A DNA stretch of 64,000 nt from Streptomyces melanogenes (GTDB taxonomy: Bacteria; Actinomycetota; Actinomycetes; Streptomycetales; Streptomycetaceae), in NCBI RefSeq assembly GCF_014649795.1, contig NZ_BMTS01000011.1, positions 46,391 to 110,390 of the forward strand. Direction: 5' to 3'. A model generated the notes under the pieces. It made no database searches, was not told the origin of the DNA, and worked only from the letters and a program-made list of their open reading frames with translations. A program made the position numbers and the translations under genes. Shown one piece after another: positions 8,901 to 17,614 of this stretch. Position 1 is the first letter of the stretch, and each line of letters begins with the position of its first letter.

Positions 8901-9777
8901 CCACGAGATGACCGAGGCGCGTGACGTCCGGATGGGCATGTACGGCCACTCCAACCAGGTCGGCCACCACGTGACGTACATGTACGACGCGGCCGGGCAG
9001 CCCTGGAAGACGCAGGAGAAGGTCCGCGAGGTCATGAACCGCCTCTACACGGGCAGCGCGATCGGCCAGGGCTACCACGGCGACGAGGACAACGGCGAGC
9101 AGTCGGCCTGGTACCTGTTCTCCGCGCTCGGGTTCTATCCGCTGGTCATGGGCAGCGGCGAGTACGCCATCGGCTCGCCCCTGTTCACCAAGGCGACGGT
9201 GCACCTGGAGAACGGCCGCGACCTCGTGGTGAAGGCCCCGAAGAACAGCTCCCGCAACCTCTACGTCCAGTCGCTGAAGGTGAACGGCAAGGCCTGGAAC
9301 TCCACCGCGCTCCCCCACTCCCTGCTGGCCCGGGGCGGCACGCTGGACTTCGCGATGGGGCCGCGCCCCTCGGCCTGGGGCACGGGCGAGAAGGCGGCGC
9401 CGGTGTCGATCACGCACGACGACAAGGTGCCCGCGCCGCCGTCCGACGCCATCTCGGGCAGCGGCCCGCTGTTCGACGACACCTCGGCCACGGCGGGCAC
9501 GTTCGACTCGGTCGAGCTGCCGGTGGCTTCGGCGACGCGCGCGGTGCAGTACACCCTGACGTCCGCCGACCGCGCGAAGGCTCCCAAGGGGTGGGTCCTC
9601 CAAGGCTCTTCGGACGGGACGAAGTGGGTCGATCTGGACAAACGCTCGGGTGAGTCGTTCGCCTGGGACAAGCAGACCCGGGTGTTCGGGGTGGCCCGGC
9701 CCGGCTCGTACGGGCACTACCGGCTGGTGCCGGCGGGCGGACCGGCGACGCTGGCGGAGATCGAGCTGCTGCGGTGA
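5926..9777 (+). CDS. Secreted GH92 family alpha-mannosidase with F5/8-type carbohydrate-binding domains
   Basis: This is a 1283-residue exported exo-alpha-mannosidase; the family is calcium-dependent and mainly trims alpha-1,2-mannose from glycans. I chose ATG 5926, with GGAAAGG seven bases upstream; the upstream in-frame ATG at 5857 has no ribosome site. A signal peptide covers residues 1-36. A discoidin-like F5/8C domain spans about 85-224 (ENLVDGQPSTKWL). The GH92 N-terminal beta-sandwich starts near 402. The catalytic (alpha/alpha)6 region contains GFWDTYRTTWPAYSLLTP, GMYGHSNQVGHH and HGDEDNGEQSAWYLFSALGF. A second short F5/8C-like domain ends the protein (about 1176-1283). It is divergent from the ngcEFG importer, and both may serve breakdown of fungal or glycoprotein glycans. 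Exact linkage specificity is not readable. Confidence 0.93.
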   Translation: MLPRSRLRQGPAAALAAASFLLVVTAQGAASAQPAAARPALGGQEFRTSFETGQPQPDWRNTVEVGPDGRKRTSGVDGGFTSGIPGNVTDRVTAVRASAENDGSGEVKENLVDGQPSTKWLAFQPTAWLEFDLDSPVKVVTYALTSANDAAPRDPKDWTLKGSADGSTWTTLDSRSGETFNSRFQTKTYDFAGSTAYAHYRLEITRNGGADITQLADVQFSNGDTSTPVPPDMLTLADRGPGGSPTAKANAGFTGKRALRYAGTHKADGRAYSYNKIFDVDTRIGRDTVLDYKVFPSMPETDLGYPATNVSVDLAFTDGTYLSDLKAIDSHGGLLTPQGQGAAKTLYVNQWNQVSSRIGAVAAGKTVDRILVAYDSPKGPAKFQGWIDDLSIAPQQPEKRLAHLADYALTTRGTNSSGSFSRGNTFPATAVPNGFNFWTPVTNAGSQDWLYDYARRNNADNLPTLQAFSASHEPSPWMGDRQTFQLMPSAAAGTPDASRTARALAFRHENETAKPYYYGVTFENGLKAEMAPTDHAATMRFTYPGDDASVLFDNVNNNGALTLDPSTSSFTGYSDVKSGLSEGATRLFVYGVLDAPATAGGKLPGGGGADVTGYLRLKPGKDRTVTLRLATSLISVDQAKANLAAEIPAGTSFERVRDRARQAWDRILGRVEVEGASHDQLTTLYSSLYRLYLYPNSGFEKVGSKEQYASPFSPGTGQDTPTHTGAKIVDGKVYVNNGFWDTYRTTWPAYSLLTPGRAGEMVDGFVQQYKDGGWISRWSSPGYADLMTGTSSDVAFADAYVKGVRFDGEAAYEAALKNATVAPPSAGVGRKGMDTSPFLGYTPTSTHEGLSWSLEGYLNDYGLAKMGEALYKKTHKARYKEESAYFLSRAQNYVKLFDPKAASAGAGAPGFFQGRDTKGEWRVPSGSYDPRVWGYDYTETNGWGYAFTAPQDSRGLANLYGGRAGLAKKLDAFFATPETASPDFAGSYGSVIHEMTEARDVRMGMYGHSNQVGHHVTYMYDAAGQPWKTQEKVREVMNRLYTGSAIGQGYHGDEDNGEQSAWYLFSALGFYPLVMGSGEYAIGSPLFTKATVHLENGRDLVVKAPKNSSRNLYVQSLKVNGKAWNSTALPHSLLARGGTLDFAMGPRPSAWGTGEKAAPVSITHDDKVPAPPSDAISGSGPLFDDTSATAGTFDSVELPVASATRAVQYTLTSADRAKAPKGWVLQGSSDGTKWVDLDKRSGESFAWDKQTRVFGVARPGSYGHYRLVPAGGPATLAEIELLR

Positions 9778-9801
9778 CGACCCCATGAGGTGGGCGGTCG
9801 T
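9777..9801 (+). terminator. Possible terminator after the mannosidase gene
   Basis: ACGACC and GGTCGT arms, plus an inner CCCA/TGGG pairing, form a modest interrupted hairpin overlapping the stop codon. It is weaker than the other terminators in the window. Confidence 0.4.
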
Positions 9802-9831
9802 ATCGAGTTGGCCGCTTTTACCTCAAGCCGA

Positions 9832-9904
9832 TTGACATGTAAAGGAGTCATGGCAAGATTCCCGTGAAACCCGTGGCGCGTCTCGACTGCTGAGGCGCGC
9901 CACG
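9832..9904 (+). promoter_or_regulatory. Promoter and 5'-terminal hairpin leader of FG-GAP gene A
   Basis: The -35 TTGACA (9832-9837), a 17-bp spacer and the -10 AAGATT (9855-9860) predict a transcription start near 9867. A hairpin follows at 9872-9904: a 14-bp stem (two G-U pairs) closed by a five-base loop. It would sit about five bases from the mRNA 5' end. The ribosome site and GTG start come 25-35 bases later. Confidence 0.65.
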
Positions 9905-9938
9905 TCGCATCTGAGCCTCATGGATCATGGAGAACTAC

Positions 9939-10913
9939 GTGGCCAAGACTCTGGCCAAGGATACCGGGACTTCCGGGACTTCTCGGACTTCCGGCAGCAA
10001 GCGGAGCCGGATAGCCGCCCGGCTCGGCGCCGCCGTGGCCGCCGCCGCCCTGGTCGGCGCCGGTGCGACCGCGGCCGCCGCGGTCAACCCGCCGAAGCCG
10101 TTCACGCCCGCCGCCCCGGCGTCGTCGGCGCCGTCGCTCGCGCGGTCCGGCGCGGTGAGCTCCGCGCCCAGCCCCGAGGCCCCCCAGTTCGACCTGTTCG
10201 CCGCGGACCGCGCCAACACGCTCTACGGCTACATCCGCGACGGCGGCGGCGCCCTCAGCCCGCGCGCCAAGATCGACACGGGCTGGGACGCCATCAAGTG
10301 GACGACCCAGGTCGACCACGACGCCGACGGGTACGCCGACGGCTGGTGGGAGTGGGACAAGAACGGCACGATGTACTACGCCGCGGACGACGCCACCGAC
10401 CCGTGGACCGTCGGCGGCGGCTGGAACACGTACAACCTGGTGCTCGCCCCGGGCAACCTGGGCGGCGCGGGCGCCGGCGACCTGCTGGCCCGCGACACCA
10501 CCGGCGCGCTGTACGTGTACCTGGGCTACGGCAACGGCAAGGTGGCGACCCGCTACAAGGTCGGCGGCGGCTGGAACGCGTACAACCTGATCGCGGGCAA
10601 CGGCGACCTGACCGGCGACGGCAAGGCCGACATCGTCGCCCGCGACGCCTCGGGCACGCTGTGGCTCTACAAGGGCACCGGCAACTACCGGGCCCCGTTC
10701 GAGGGCCGCGTCCGGATCGGTGGCGGCTGGAACACGTACAACGCCCTGTTCTCGATGGGCGACCTGGACCTGGACGGCACGACCGACCTCGTCGCCCGCG
10801 GCAACGACGGCTCCCTGTGGCGCTACTCGGGCACGGGCAACGCGGCGGCGCCGTTCGCGGGGCGCAAGAACATCGGGACGAGCGGCTGGAACACGTACCG
10901 GCTGTTCTTCTGA
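9939..10913 (+). CDS. Secreted FG-GAP/VCBS repeat protein (paralogue A)
   Basis: This is a 324-residue exported beta-propeller protein of unknown function. A Sec-type signal peptide (basic KRSR, then an Ala-rich core ending near ATAAAA) is followed by a Pro/Ala/Ser linker. Five blades of about 46-50 residues follow. Each blade has a calcium-binding DxDxDG-like loop (for example VDHDADGYADG, GDLTGDGKADI, GDLDLDGTTDL) and ends in GGGWNTYN. The protein stops right after SGWNTYRLFF. I start at GTG 9939 because GGAGA lies six bases upstream; the ATG twelve bases earlier has no ribosome site, and the same arrangement recurs in all four paralogues. FG-GAP propellers bind ligands or partners; enzymatic motifs are absent. 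Adhesion or lectin-like roles are guesses. Confidence 0.85.
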   Translation: MAKTLAKDTGTSGTSRTSGSKRSRIAARLGAAVAAAALVGAGATAAAAVNPPKPFTPAAPASSAPSLARSGAVSSAPSPEAPQFDLFAADRANTLYGYIRDGGGALSPRAKIDTGWDAIKWTTQVDHDADGYADGWWEWDKNGTMYYAADDATDPWTVGGGWNTYNLVLAPGNLGGAGAGDLLARDTTGALYVYLGYGNGKVATRYKVGGGWNAYNLIAGNGDLTGDGKADIVARDASGTLWLYKGTGNYRAPFEGRVRIGGGWNTYNALFSMGDLDLDGTTDLVARGNDGSLWRYSGTGNAAAPFAGRKNIGTSGWNTYRLFF

Positions 10914-10960
10914 TCGCTTCGCCTGGTCGCTTCTTCTCGTCGCCGACCCGCGATACGGAC

Positions 10961-10994
10961 GGGCCGCACTCCCGGGGACGGGGGTGCGGCCCTT
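10961..10994 (+). terminator. Terminator of FG-GAP gene A
   Basis: GGGCCGCAC pairs with GTGCGGCCC around a G/C-rich loop, followed by TT. The same GGGCCGCA stem sequence recurs in the terminators after genes B and D. Confidence 0.8.
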
Positions 10995-11032
10995 CCGCAT
11001 TCGGCCAACTCCCGATTCCGCACTCAAACAGG

Positions 11033-11122
11033 TTGACAGGTAAAGGAGTTGTGTAAGGATCTCGATGATCGCGTGACGCGTCCCGGCGCACGGTTCGCAG
11101 ACGTGCCCGGTACCGCGTCATG
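11033..11122 (+). promoter_or_regulatory. Promoter and 5'-terminal hairpin leader of FG-GAP gene B
   Basis: TTGACA (11033-11038), a 16-bp spacer and AAGGAT (11055-11060) are followed exactly 12 bases later by a long hairpin (11072-11122). The hairpin has a basal nine-pair stem, then four and five pairs separated by small bulges, and a nine-base loop. The basal stem TGACGCG/CGCGTCA differs from TGGCGCG/CGCGCCA of gene A by a compensatory pair change. Confidence 0.65.
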
Positions 11123-11147
11123 GCTCATCGACTCTATGGAGAGATAC

Positions 11148-12113
11148 GTGGCCAAGACCTCTGGCCGTACGCGTGGGCGTCGAGCCGCCGCCCGTCTCGC
11201 TGCCGCGGCGGTTGCCGCCGCCCTCGTCGGCACCGGCGCCTCCGCCTTCGCCGCCGACAACCCGACCCCGTCCGCCAAGGCACAGGTGAAGGCCGCCACC
11301 GCCAAGGCCGCCGCGCACGCCGCGGCGAAGGGCGCCAAGCACGGCGTCGCCAAGGCCGACGGCGACCCCAACGGCGCCTACCCGGTCTTCCCGCTGATCG
11401 GCGTGGACCGCTCCGGCAACAGCTACGCCTATCTGCCGGACTTCGAGGGCGGCTTCTCGCCCCGGATGCAGCTCGACGAGGGCCAGGGCGGCCTCAAGAA
11501 CGGTGCCCAGGTCGACAACGACGCCGACGGCGTCGCGGACGGCATGTGGAAGTGGGACACCAAGGGCACGATGACGTACGAGCCGTACGTCGAGCTGGAG
11601 AACACCACCGTCGGCGGCGGCTGGAACATCTACAACACGCTGCTGTCCCCGGGCAACCTGGGCGGCGCGGGCGCCGGCGACCTCCTGGGCCGCGACTCCT
11701 CGGGCAACCTGTACCTCTACCTGGGCTACGGCAACGGCAAGCTGACCTCCCGCTACCTGGTGGGCGGCGGCTGGGGCCAGTACACGGCACTCGCGGGCAA
11801 CGGCGACCTCACGGGTGACGGCAAGGCCGACATCGTGGCGCGCGGCGGCGACGGCACCCTGTGGCTCTACAAGGGCACCGGCAACTACAAGGCTCCCTTC
11901 GAGGGCCGCGTCAAGATCGGCGGCGGCTGGAACATCTTCAACACCATCGTCTCCTCCGGCGACGTGGACCTCGACGGCACCACCGACCTGCTCGGCCGCG
12001 ACGCGGCGGGCGCGCTGTGGCTGTACAAGGGCACGGGCAGCGCGGCGGCCCCGTACAAGCCGCGCGTGAAGATAGGCAACGGCGGCTGGAACACGTACCG
12101 GCTGCTGTTCTGA
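11148..12113 (+). CDS. Secreted FG-GAP/VCBS repeat protein (paralogue B)
   Basis: This is a 321-residue paralogue of gene A with the same layout. The signal peptide runs from VAKTSGRTRGRRAAARL to the cleavage region ASAFA-AD. An Ala/Lys-rich linker follows, then five FG-GAP blades ending in GGWNTYRLLF. Calcium loops include VDNDADGVADG and GDLTGDGKADI. The GTG at 11148 is chosen over the ATG at 11136 because GGAGA sits within the intervening bases. Bases 11817-11908 are identical to 13011-13102 in gene C, third codon positions included, which points to recent duplication or gene conversion. Function is unknown; export and calcium binding are inferred from sequence. Confidence 0.85.
   Translation: MAKTSGRTRGRRAAARLAAAAVAAALVGTGASAFAADNPTPSAKAQVKAATAKAAAHAAAKGAKHGVAKADGDPNGAYPVFPLIGVDRSGNSYAYLPDFEGGFSPRMQLDEGQGGLKNGAQVDNDADGVADGMWKWDTKGTMTYEPYVELENTTVGGGWNIYNTLLSPGNLGGAGAGDLLGRDSSGNLYLYLGYGNGKLTSRYLVGGGWGQYTALAGNGDLTGDGKADIVARGGDGTLWLYKGTGNYKAPFEGRVKIGGGWNIFNTIVSSGDVDLDGTTDLLGRDAAGALWLYKGTGSAAAPYKPRVKIGNGGWNTYRLLF
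11817..11908 (+). repeat. 92-bp block identical to 13011-13102
   Basis: The blade-4 coding segment of gene B is identical, base for base, to that of gene C, although flanking sequence differs at synonymous sites. This is a signature of recent gene conversion between neighbouring paralogues. Confidence 0.9.
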
Positions 12114-12163
12114 CGCCTCCTCCGCGCTGCGGATGACCGGTGGATGACCGGCGAATATCCGGA

Positions 12164-12198
12164 GGGCCGCATTCCTGTTTAGGAAATGCGGCCCTTTT
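12164..12198 (+). terminator. Terminator of FG-GAP gene B
   Basis: GGGCCGCATTCCT pairs with AGGAAATGCGGCCC (one bulged A) around a GTTT loop and is followed by four T residues. Confidence 0.88.
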
Positions 12199-12275
12199 GG
12201 GCGTTTTTGGGATACGGCGGGTGAACAAGGGCCAAGAAAGAGCTGTTGTCTTGGTCCCCTTTGGTGGTGGGCGGG

Positions 12276-12347
12276 TTGACAGGTAAAGGAGTCGTGAAAC
12301 GATTCCGCTGAACTCGTGACGCGGCTCGGCACCCGAGCCGCTCCACG
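12276..12347 (+). promoter_or_regulatory. Promoter and 5'-terminal hairpin leader of FG-GAP gene C
   Basis: TTGACA (12276-12281), a 16-bp spacer and AACGAT (12298-12303) are followed by a hairpin. Its CGTG/CACG base starts at 12315 and encloses a perfect nine-bp stem (12321-12341) with a CAC loop. The 12-base distance from -10 to hairpin equals that of genes A and B. Confidence 0.65.
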
Positions 12348-12374
12348 TCTCATTCACGACCAATGGAGACATAC

Positions 12375-13307
12375 GTGGCCAAGATCTCTGGCCGTAAGCG
12401 TGGACGGATAGCTGCCCGCCTCGCTGCCGCGGCGGTTACCGCCGCCCTCGTCGGCACCGGCGCCTCCGCCTTCGCCGCCGACAACCCCTCGGCGAAGCCG
12501 TTCAAGGCTCCGGCGGCCAAGCCGGCCAAGGGCGCCCTGACGAGCGCGCAGGCGTCCAACGTGGGCGACGCCCCGGTGTTCGGCCTGTACGGCGTCGACA
12601 AGTCGAACACGGCTTGGTACTACGCCCCCGACGGCAACGGCGGCCTCGAGGGCCGTGTCGGCTTCGAGGGCAACACCGGCTGGAACCAGAAGTGGATCGG
12701 CCAGGTCGACCACAACGCCGACAGCCTGGCGGACGGCATCTGGCAGGCCGACTACAGCGGCAACCTGTACTACGCGGCCAACGACGGCAGCCAGCCGTGG
12801 AAGGTCGGCGGCGGCTGGAACACCTACAACACCCTGCTGTCCCCGGGCAACCTGGGCGGCGCGGGCGCGGGTGACCTGCTGGGCCGTGACGGTTCGGGCA
12901 ACCTGTACCTCTACCTGGGCTACGGCGACGGCAAGATGACGTCCCGCTACCTGGTGGGCGGCGGCTGGGGCCAGTACACCCAGCTCGCGGGCAACGGCGA
13001 CCTGACCGGCGACGGCAAGGCCGACATCGTGGCGCGCGGCGGCGACGGCACCCTGTGGCTCTACAAGGGCACCGGCAACTACAAGGCTCCCTTCGAGGGC
13101 CGGGTCAAGATCGGTGGTGGGTGGAACACCTACAACACGATCTTCGCTCCGGGCGACATCGACCTGGACGGCAAGGCGGACCTCATCGGCCGCAACGCCG
13201 CGGGCGAGCTGTACCTGTACAAGGGCACCGGCAACGCCGCGTCCCCGTACCAGGGCCGTACGAAGATCGGCACGAGCGGCTGGAACACCTACCGGCTGTT
13301 CTTCTGA
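12375..13307 (+). CDS. Secreted FG-GAP/VCBS repeat protein (paralogue C)
   Basis: This is a 310-residue paralogue, the most compact of the set. The signal peptide (VAKISGRKRGRIAARL up to ASAFA) and a short Lys/Pro/Ala linker precede five blades. Blade ends read GGGWNTYN, GGGWGQYT or SGWNTYRLFF. The first full calcium-type loop is VDHNADSLADG, less canonical than in genes A and B; GDLTGDGKADI and GDIDLDGKADL are canonical. The start is GTG 12375 with GGAGA in front. It is flanked by its own promoter and a terminator with a TTCG tetraloop, so each paralogue is a separate transcription unit. No catalytic motif is seen. Confidence 0.85.
   Translation: MAKISGRKRGRIAARLAAAAVTAALVGTGASAFAADNPSAKPFKAPAAKPAKGALTSAQASNVGDAPVFGLYGVDKSNTAWYYAPDGNGGLEGRVGFEGNTGWNQKWIGQVDHNADSLADGIWQADYSGNLYYAANDGSQPWKVGGGWNTYNTLLSPGNLGGAGAGDLLGRDGSGNLYLYLGYGDGKMTSRYLVGGGWGQYTQLAGNGDLTGDGKADIVARGGDGTLWLYKGTGNYKAPFEGRVKIGGGWNTYNTIFAPGDIDLDGKADLIGRNAAGELYLYKGTGNAASPYQGRTKIGTSGWNTYRLFF
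13011..13102 (+). repeat. 92-bp block identical to 11817-11908
   Basis: This is the second copy of the identical blade-4 segment, inside gene C. Confidence 0.9.
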
Positions 13308-13340
13308 TCGACCGTCGGGTCCCTGACCCGAGGTGACGGA

Positions 13341-13368
13341 GGGCCGTACCGCTTCGGCGGTGCGGCCC
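13341..13368 (+). terminator. Terminator of FG-GAP gene C (TTCG tetraloop)
   Basis: GGGCCGTACCGC pairs with GCGGTGCGGCCC (one G-U pair) around a TTCG loop, an exceptionally stable tetraloop, and is followed by TT. Confidence 0.88.
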
Positions 13369-13425
13369 TTCGGCGTACCGGCACGCACAGCCGAACCGGC
13401 CGTGACGATTCCCGCACAAACCTGT

Positions 13426-13498
13426 TTGGAGGATGTGAGAAACCCGTGAAACGATCTCGTTGATCCTATGGCGCGCCGCACGTCGTGTGGCACGCCAT
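13426..13498 (+). promoter_or_regulatory. Promoter and 5'-terminal hairpin leader of FG-GAP gene D
   Basis: This is the most diverged promoter of the four: TTGGAG (13426-13431), an 18-bp spacer and AACGAT (13450-13455). A hairpin begins 13 bases after the -10 (13468-13498), with six pairs, one mismatch, seven pairs and a GTC loop. Confidence 0.55.
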
Positions 13499-13524
13499 GT
13501 CTCAACAACTCCATGGAGAAATAC

Positions 13525-14445
13525 GTGGCCAAGACTTCTGGCCGTAAGCGTGGACGCATAGCCGCGCGCCTCGCCACCGCGGCGGTCACCGCCGCCCTCG
13601 TCGCGACGGGCGCTTCCGCCGTCGCGGCGGACAACCCCGGCAAGTCGGCGACCGACGCCAAGCCGAAGGCGAAGACCGGCGTCACCGCGCCGCGTTCGAA
13701 CTCGCTCGCCGCGGTCTCGTACTTCGCGCTGTACGGCGTCGAGCGCGACGGCTTCGTGTACGGTTACGCGCCCGACGGCAACGGTGGCCTCGAGTCCCGC
13801 CAGTACTCCGGCTACGGCTGGGACCGCACCCGGGACATCGCCCAGACCGACCTGAACAACGACGGCCACGCCGACGGCTTCTGGGCCCGCCAGAACAACG
13901 GCGACCTGCTCTACCAGCCCTTCGGCGGCCAGAACTTCAAGGTCGGCGGCGGCTGGAACACCTACAACCACGTGTGGGCAGTGGGCGACCTCGGCGGCGC
14001 CGGGGCCGGCGACCTGATCGCGCGTGACGGCAACGGCTACCTGTACCTGTACCTCGGGTACGGCAACGGCAACATGACGTCCCGCTACAAGGTCGGCGGC
14101 GGCTGGGGCCAGTACACGCAGATCGCCGGCAACGGCGACCTGACCGGTGACGGCAAGCCCGACATCGTCGCCCGCGACGGTGGCGGCACGCTGTGGCTCT
14201 ACAAGGGCACCGGCAACTACAAGGCGCCGTTCGAGGGCCGCACCCGGATCGGTGGCGGCTGGAACGCGTACAACACCCTCGTGTCCGTCGGTGACATCAC
14301 CGGTGACGGCCGCACCGACCTCATCGCCCGCGACGGCAGCGGCGCCCTGTGGCGCTACTCCGGCAACGGCAACGCCCGGGACCCCTTCGAGTCCAAGGTG
14401 AAGATCGGCAACGGCGGCTGGAACACCTACCGCCTGCTGTTCTGA
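13525..14445 (+). CDS. Secreted FG-GAP/VCBS repeat protein (paralogue D)
   Basis: This is a 306-residue paralogue. The signal peptide (VAKTSGRKRGRIAARL, core ending ASAVA-AD) and a Lys/Ala/Asp linker precede five blades. They carry calcium-type loops TDLNNDGHADG, GDLTGDGKPDI and GDITGDGRTDL and end in GGWNTYRLLF. The GTG start at 13525 has GGAGA upstream; the upstream in-frame ATG at 13468 lies inside the leader hairpin and would add non-secretory residues. It is more diverged from B and C at the DNA level than they are from each other. It is convergent with aconitase and shares a terminator with it. Confidence 0.85.
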   Translation: MAKTSGRKRGRIAARLATAAVTAALVATGASAVAADNPGKSATDAKPKAKTGVTAPRSNSLAAVSYFALYGVERDGFVYGYAPDGNGGLESRQYSGYGWDRTRDIAQTDLNNDGHADGFWARQNNGDLLYQPFGGQNFKVGGGWNTYNHVWAVGDLGGAGAGDLIARDGNGYLYLYLGYGNGNMTSRYKVGGGWGQYTQIAGNGDLTGDGKPDIVARDGGGTLWLYKGTGNYKAPFEGRTRIGGGWNAYNTLVSVGDITGDGRTDLIARDGSGALWRYSGNGNARDPFESKVKIGNGGWNTYRLLF

Positions 14446-14481
14446 TCCGACCGGCTCTTCTCTGAAGCGCCGTGCATGACG

Positions 14482-14515
14482 AAGGGCCGCACCCCTCAGA
14501 CGGGGTGCGGCCCTT
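14482..14515. terminator. Bidirectional terminator between FG-GAP gene D and acnA
   Basis: A perfect 14-bp stem (AAGGGCCGCACCCC and its complement) with a six-base loop lies between two converging genes. A-tract and T-tract ends serve both directions. Confidence 0.9.
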
Positions 14516-14533
14516 CCTGCTGACCCGGGTCCG

Positions 14534-17248
<2,715 letters not shown>

Positions 17249-17314
17249 GACAGTCTCCTTCATATATGTGCGCGTTCCACCGCATCCTGCCGCCACGCTG
17301 GATAGCCAATCCGC

Positions 17315-17333
17315 TAAGGTAAGGCTAAGTTAG
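17315..17333. promoter_or_regulatory. Iron-box-like sequence upstream of acnA
   Basis: TAAGGTAAGGCTAAGTTAG fits 16 of 19 positions of the DtxR/DmdR1 iron-box consensus TWAGGTWAGGCTWACCTWA. It lies 67 bp upstream of the acnA start. The left half is perfect and the right half is degraded. Confidence 0.5.
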
Positions 17334-17388
17334 GTCACCCTTACCGCCACTTCGACGGTGACGTGCGGCCGCGGTGCGCCTCGGCAGA

Positions 17389-17406
17389 TATCTCGATGTC
17401 GAGATA
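17389..17406. promoter_or_regulatory. Perfect palindrome in the acnA-murA gap (operator copy 1)
   Basis: TATCTCGA and TCGAGATA are separated by TG. It lies 141 bp upstream of acnA. MarR-family TamR of Streptomyces is known to control aconitase, and this is a fitting type of site. The same ATCTC-N6-GAGATAAC frame recurs at 17588. Confidence 0.55.
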
Positions 17407-17587
17407 ACTCTAGTACATGGGCGGCCGCCGGTCATGCGCGGGCACGCCCCGCACGCGTGCGCGGGCTGCCCCGAAGGGTCCCGGACGGATGCACTCCGGT
17501 TGCCCCGGCACCCCCGCCGCACCACCATCAGAACTGACGGTGCTTCACAGAGCCCTCACCCCGACGGCGCACCCCAAGAGGAATCTC

Positions 17588-17606
17588 ATCTCATATGTGA
17601 GATAAC
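17588..17606. promoter_or_regulatory. Operator copy 2, directly before murA
   Basis: ATCTC-N6-GAGATAAC is repeated 198 bp from copy 1, with all 13 flanking bases identical and the six central bases different. It ends eight bases before the murA ATG and must overlap the core promoter or transcription start. Confidence 0.55.
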
Positions 17607-17614
17607 CTGCCGCC

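Noticed and set aside
7819..9786. 655-codon open frame antisense to the mannosidase
   Set aside because: Shadow frame; the plus-strand GH92 motifs are unambiguous.
9841..9870. Possible leader peptide (AGGAG followed by ATG or GTG and a short ORF) upstream of the FG-GAP genes
   Set aside because: The spacing between AGGAG and the start is only two bases, frames differ between copies (one is GTG-TAA), and the region lies in the promoter spacer upstream of the predicted transcription start.
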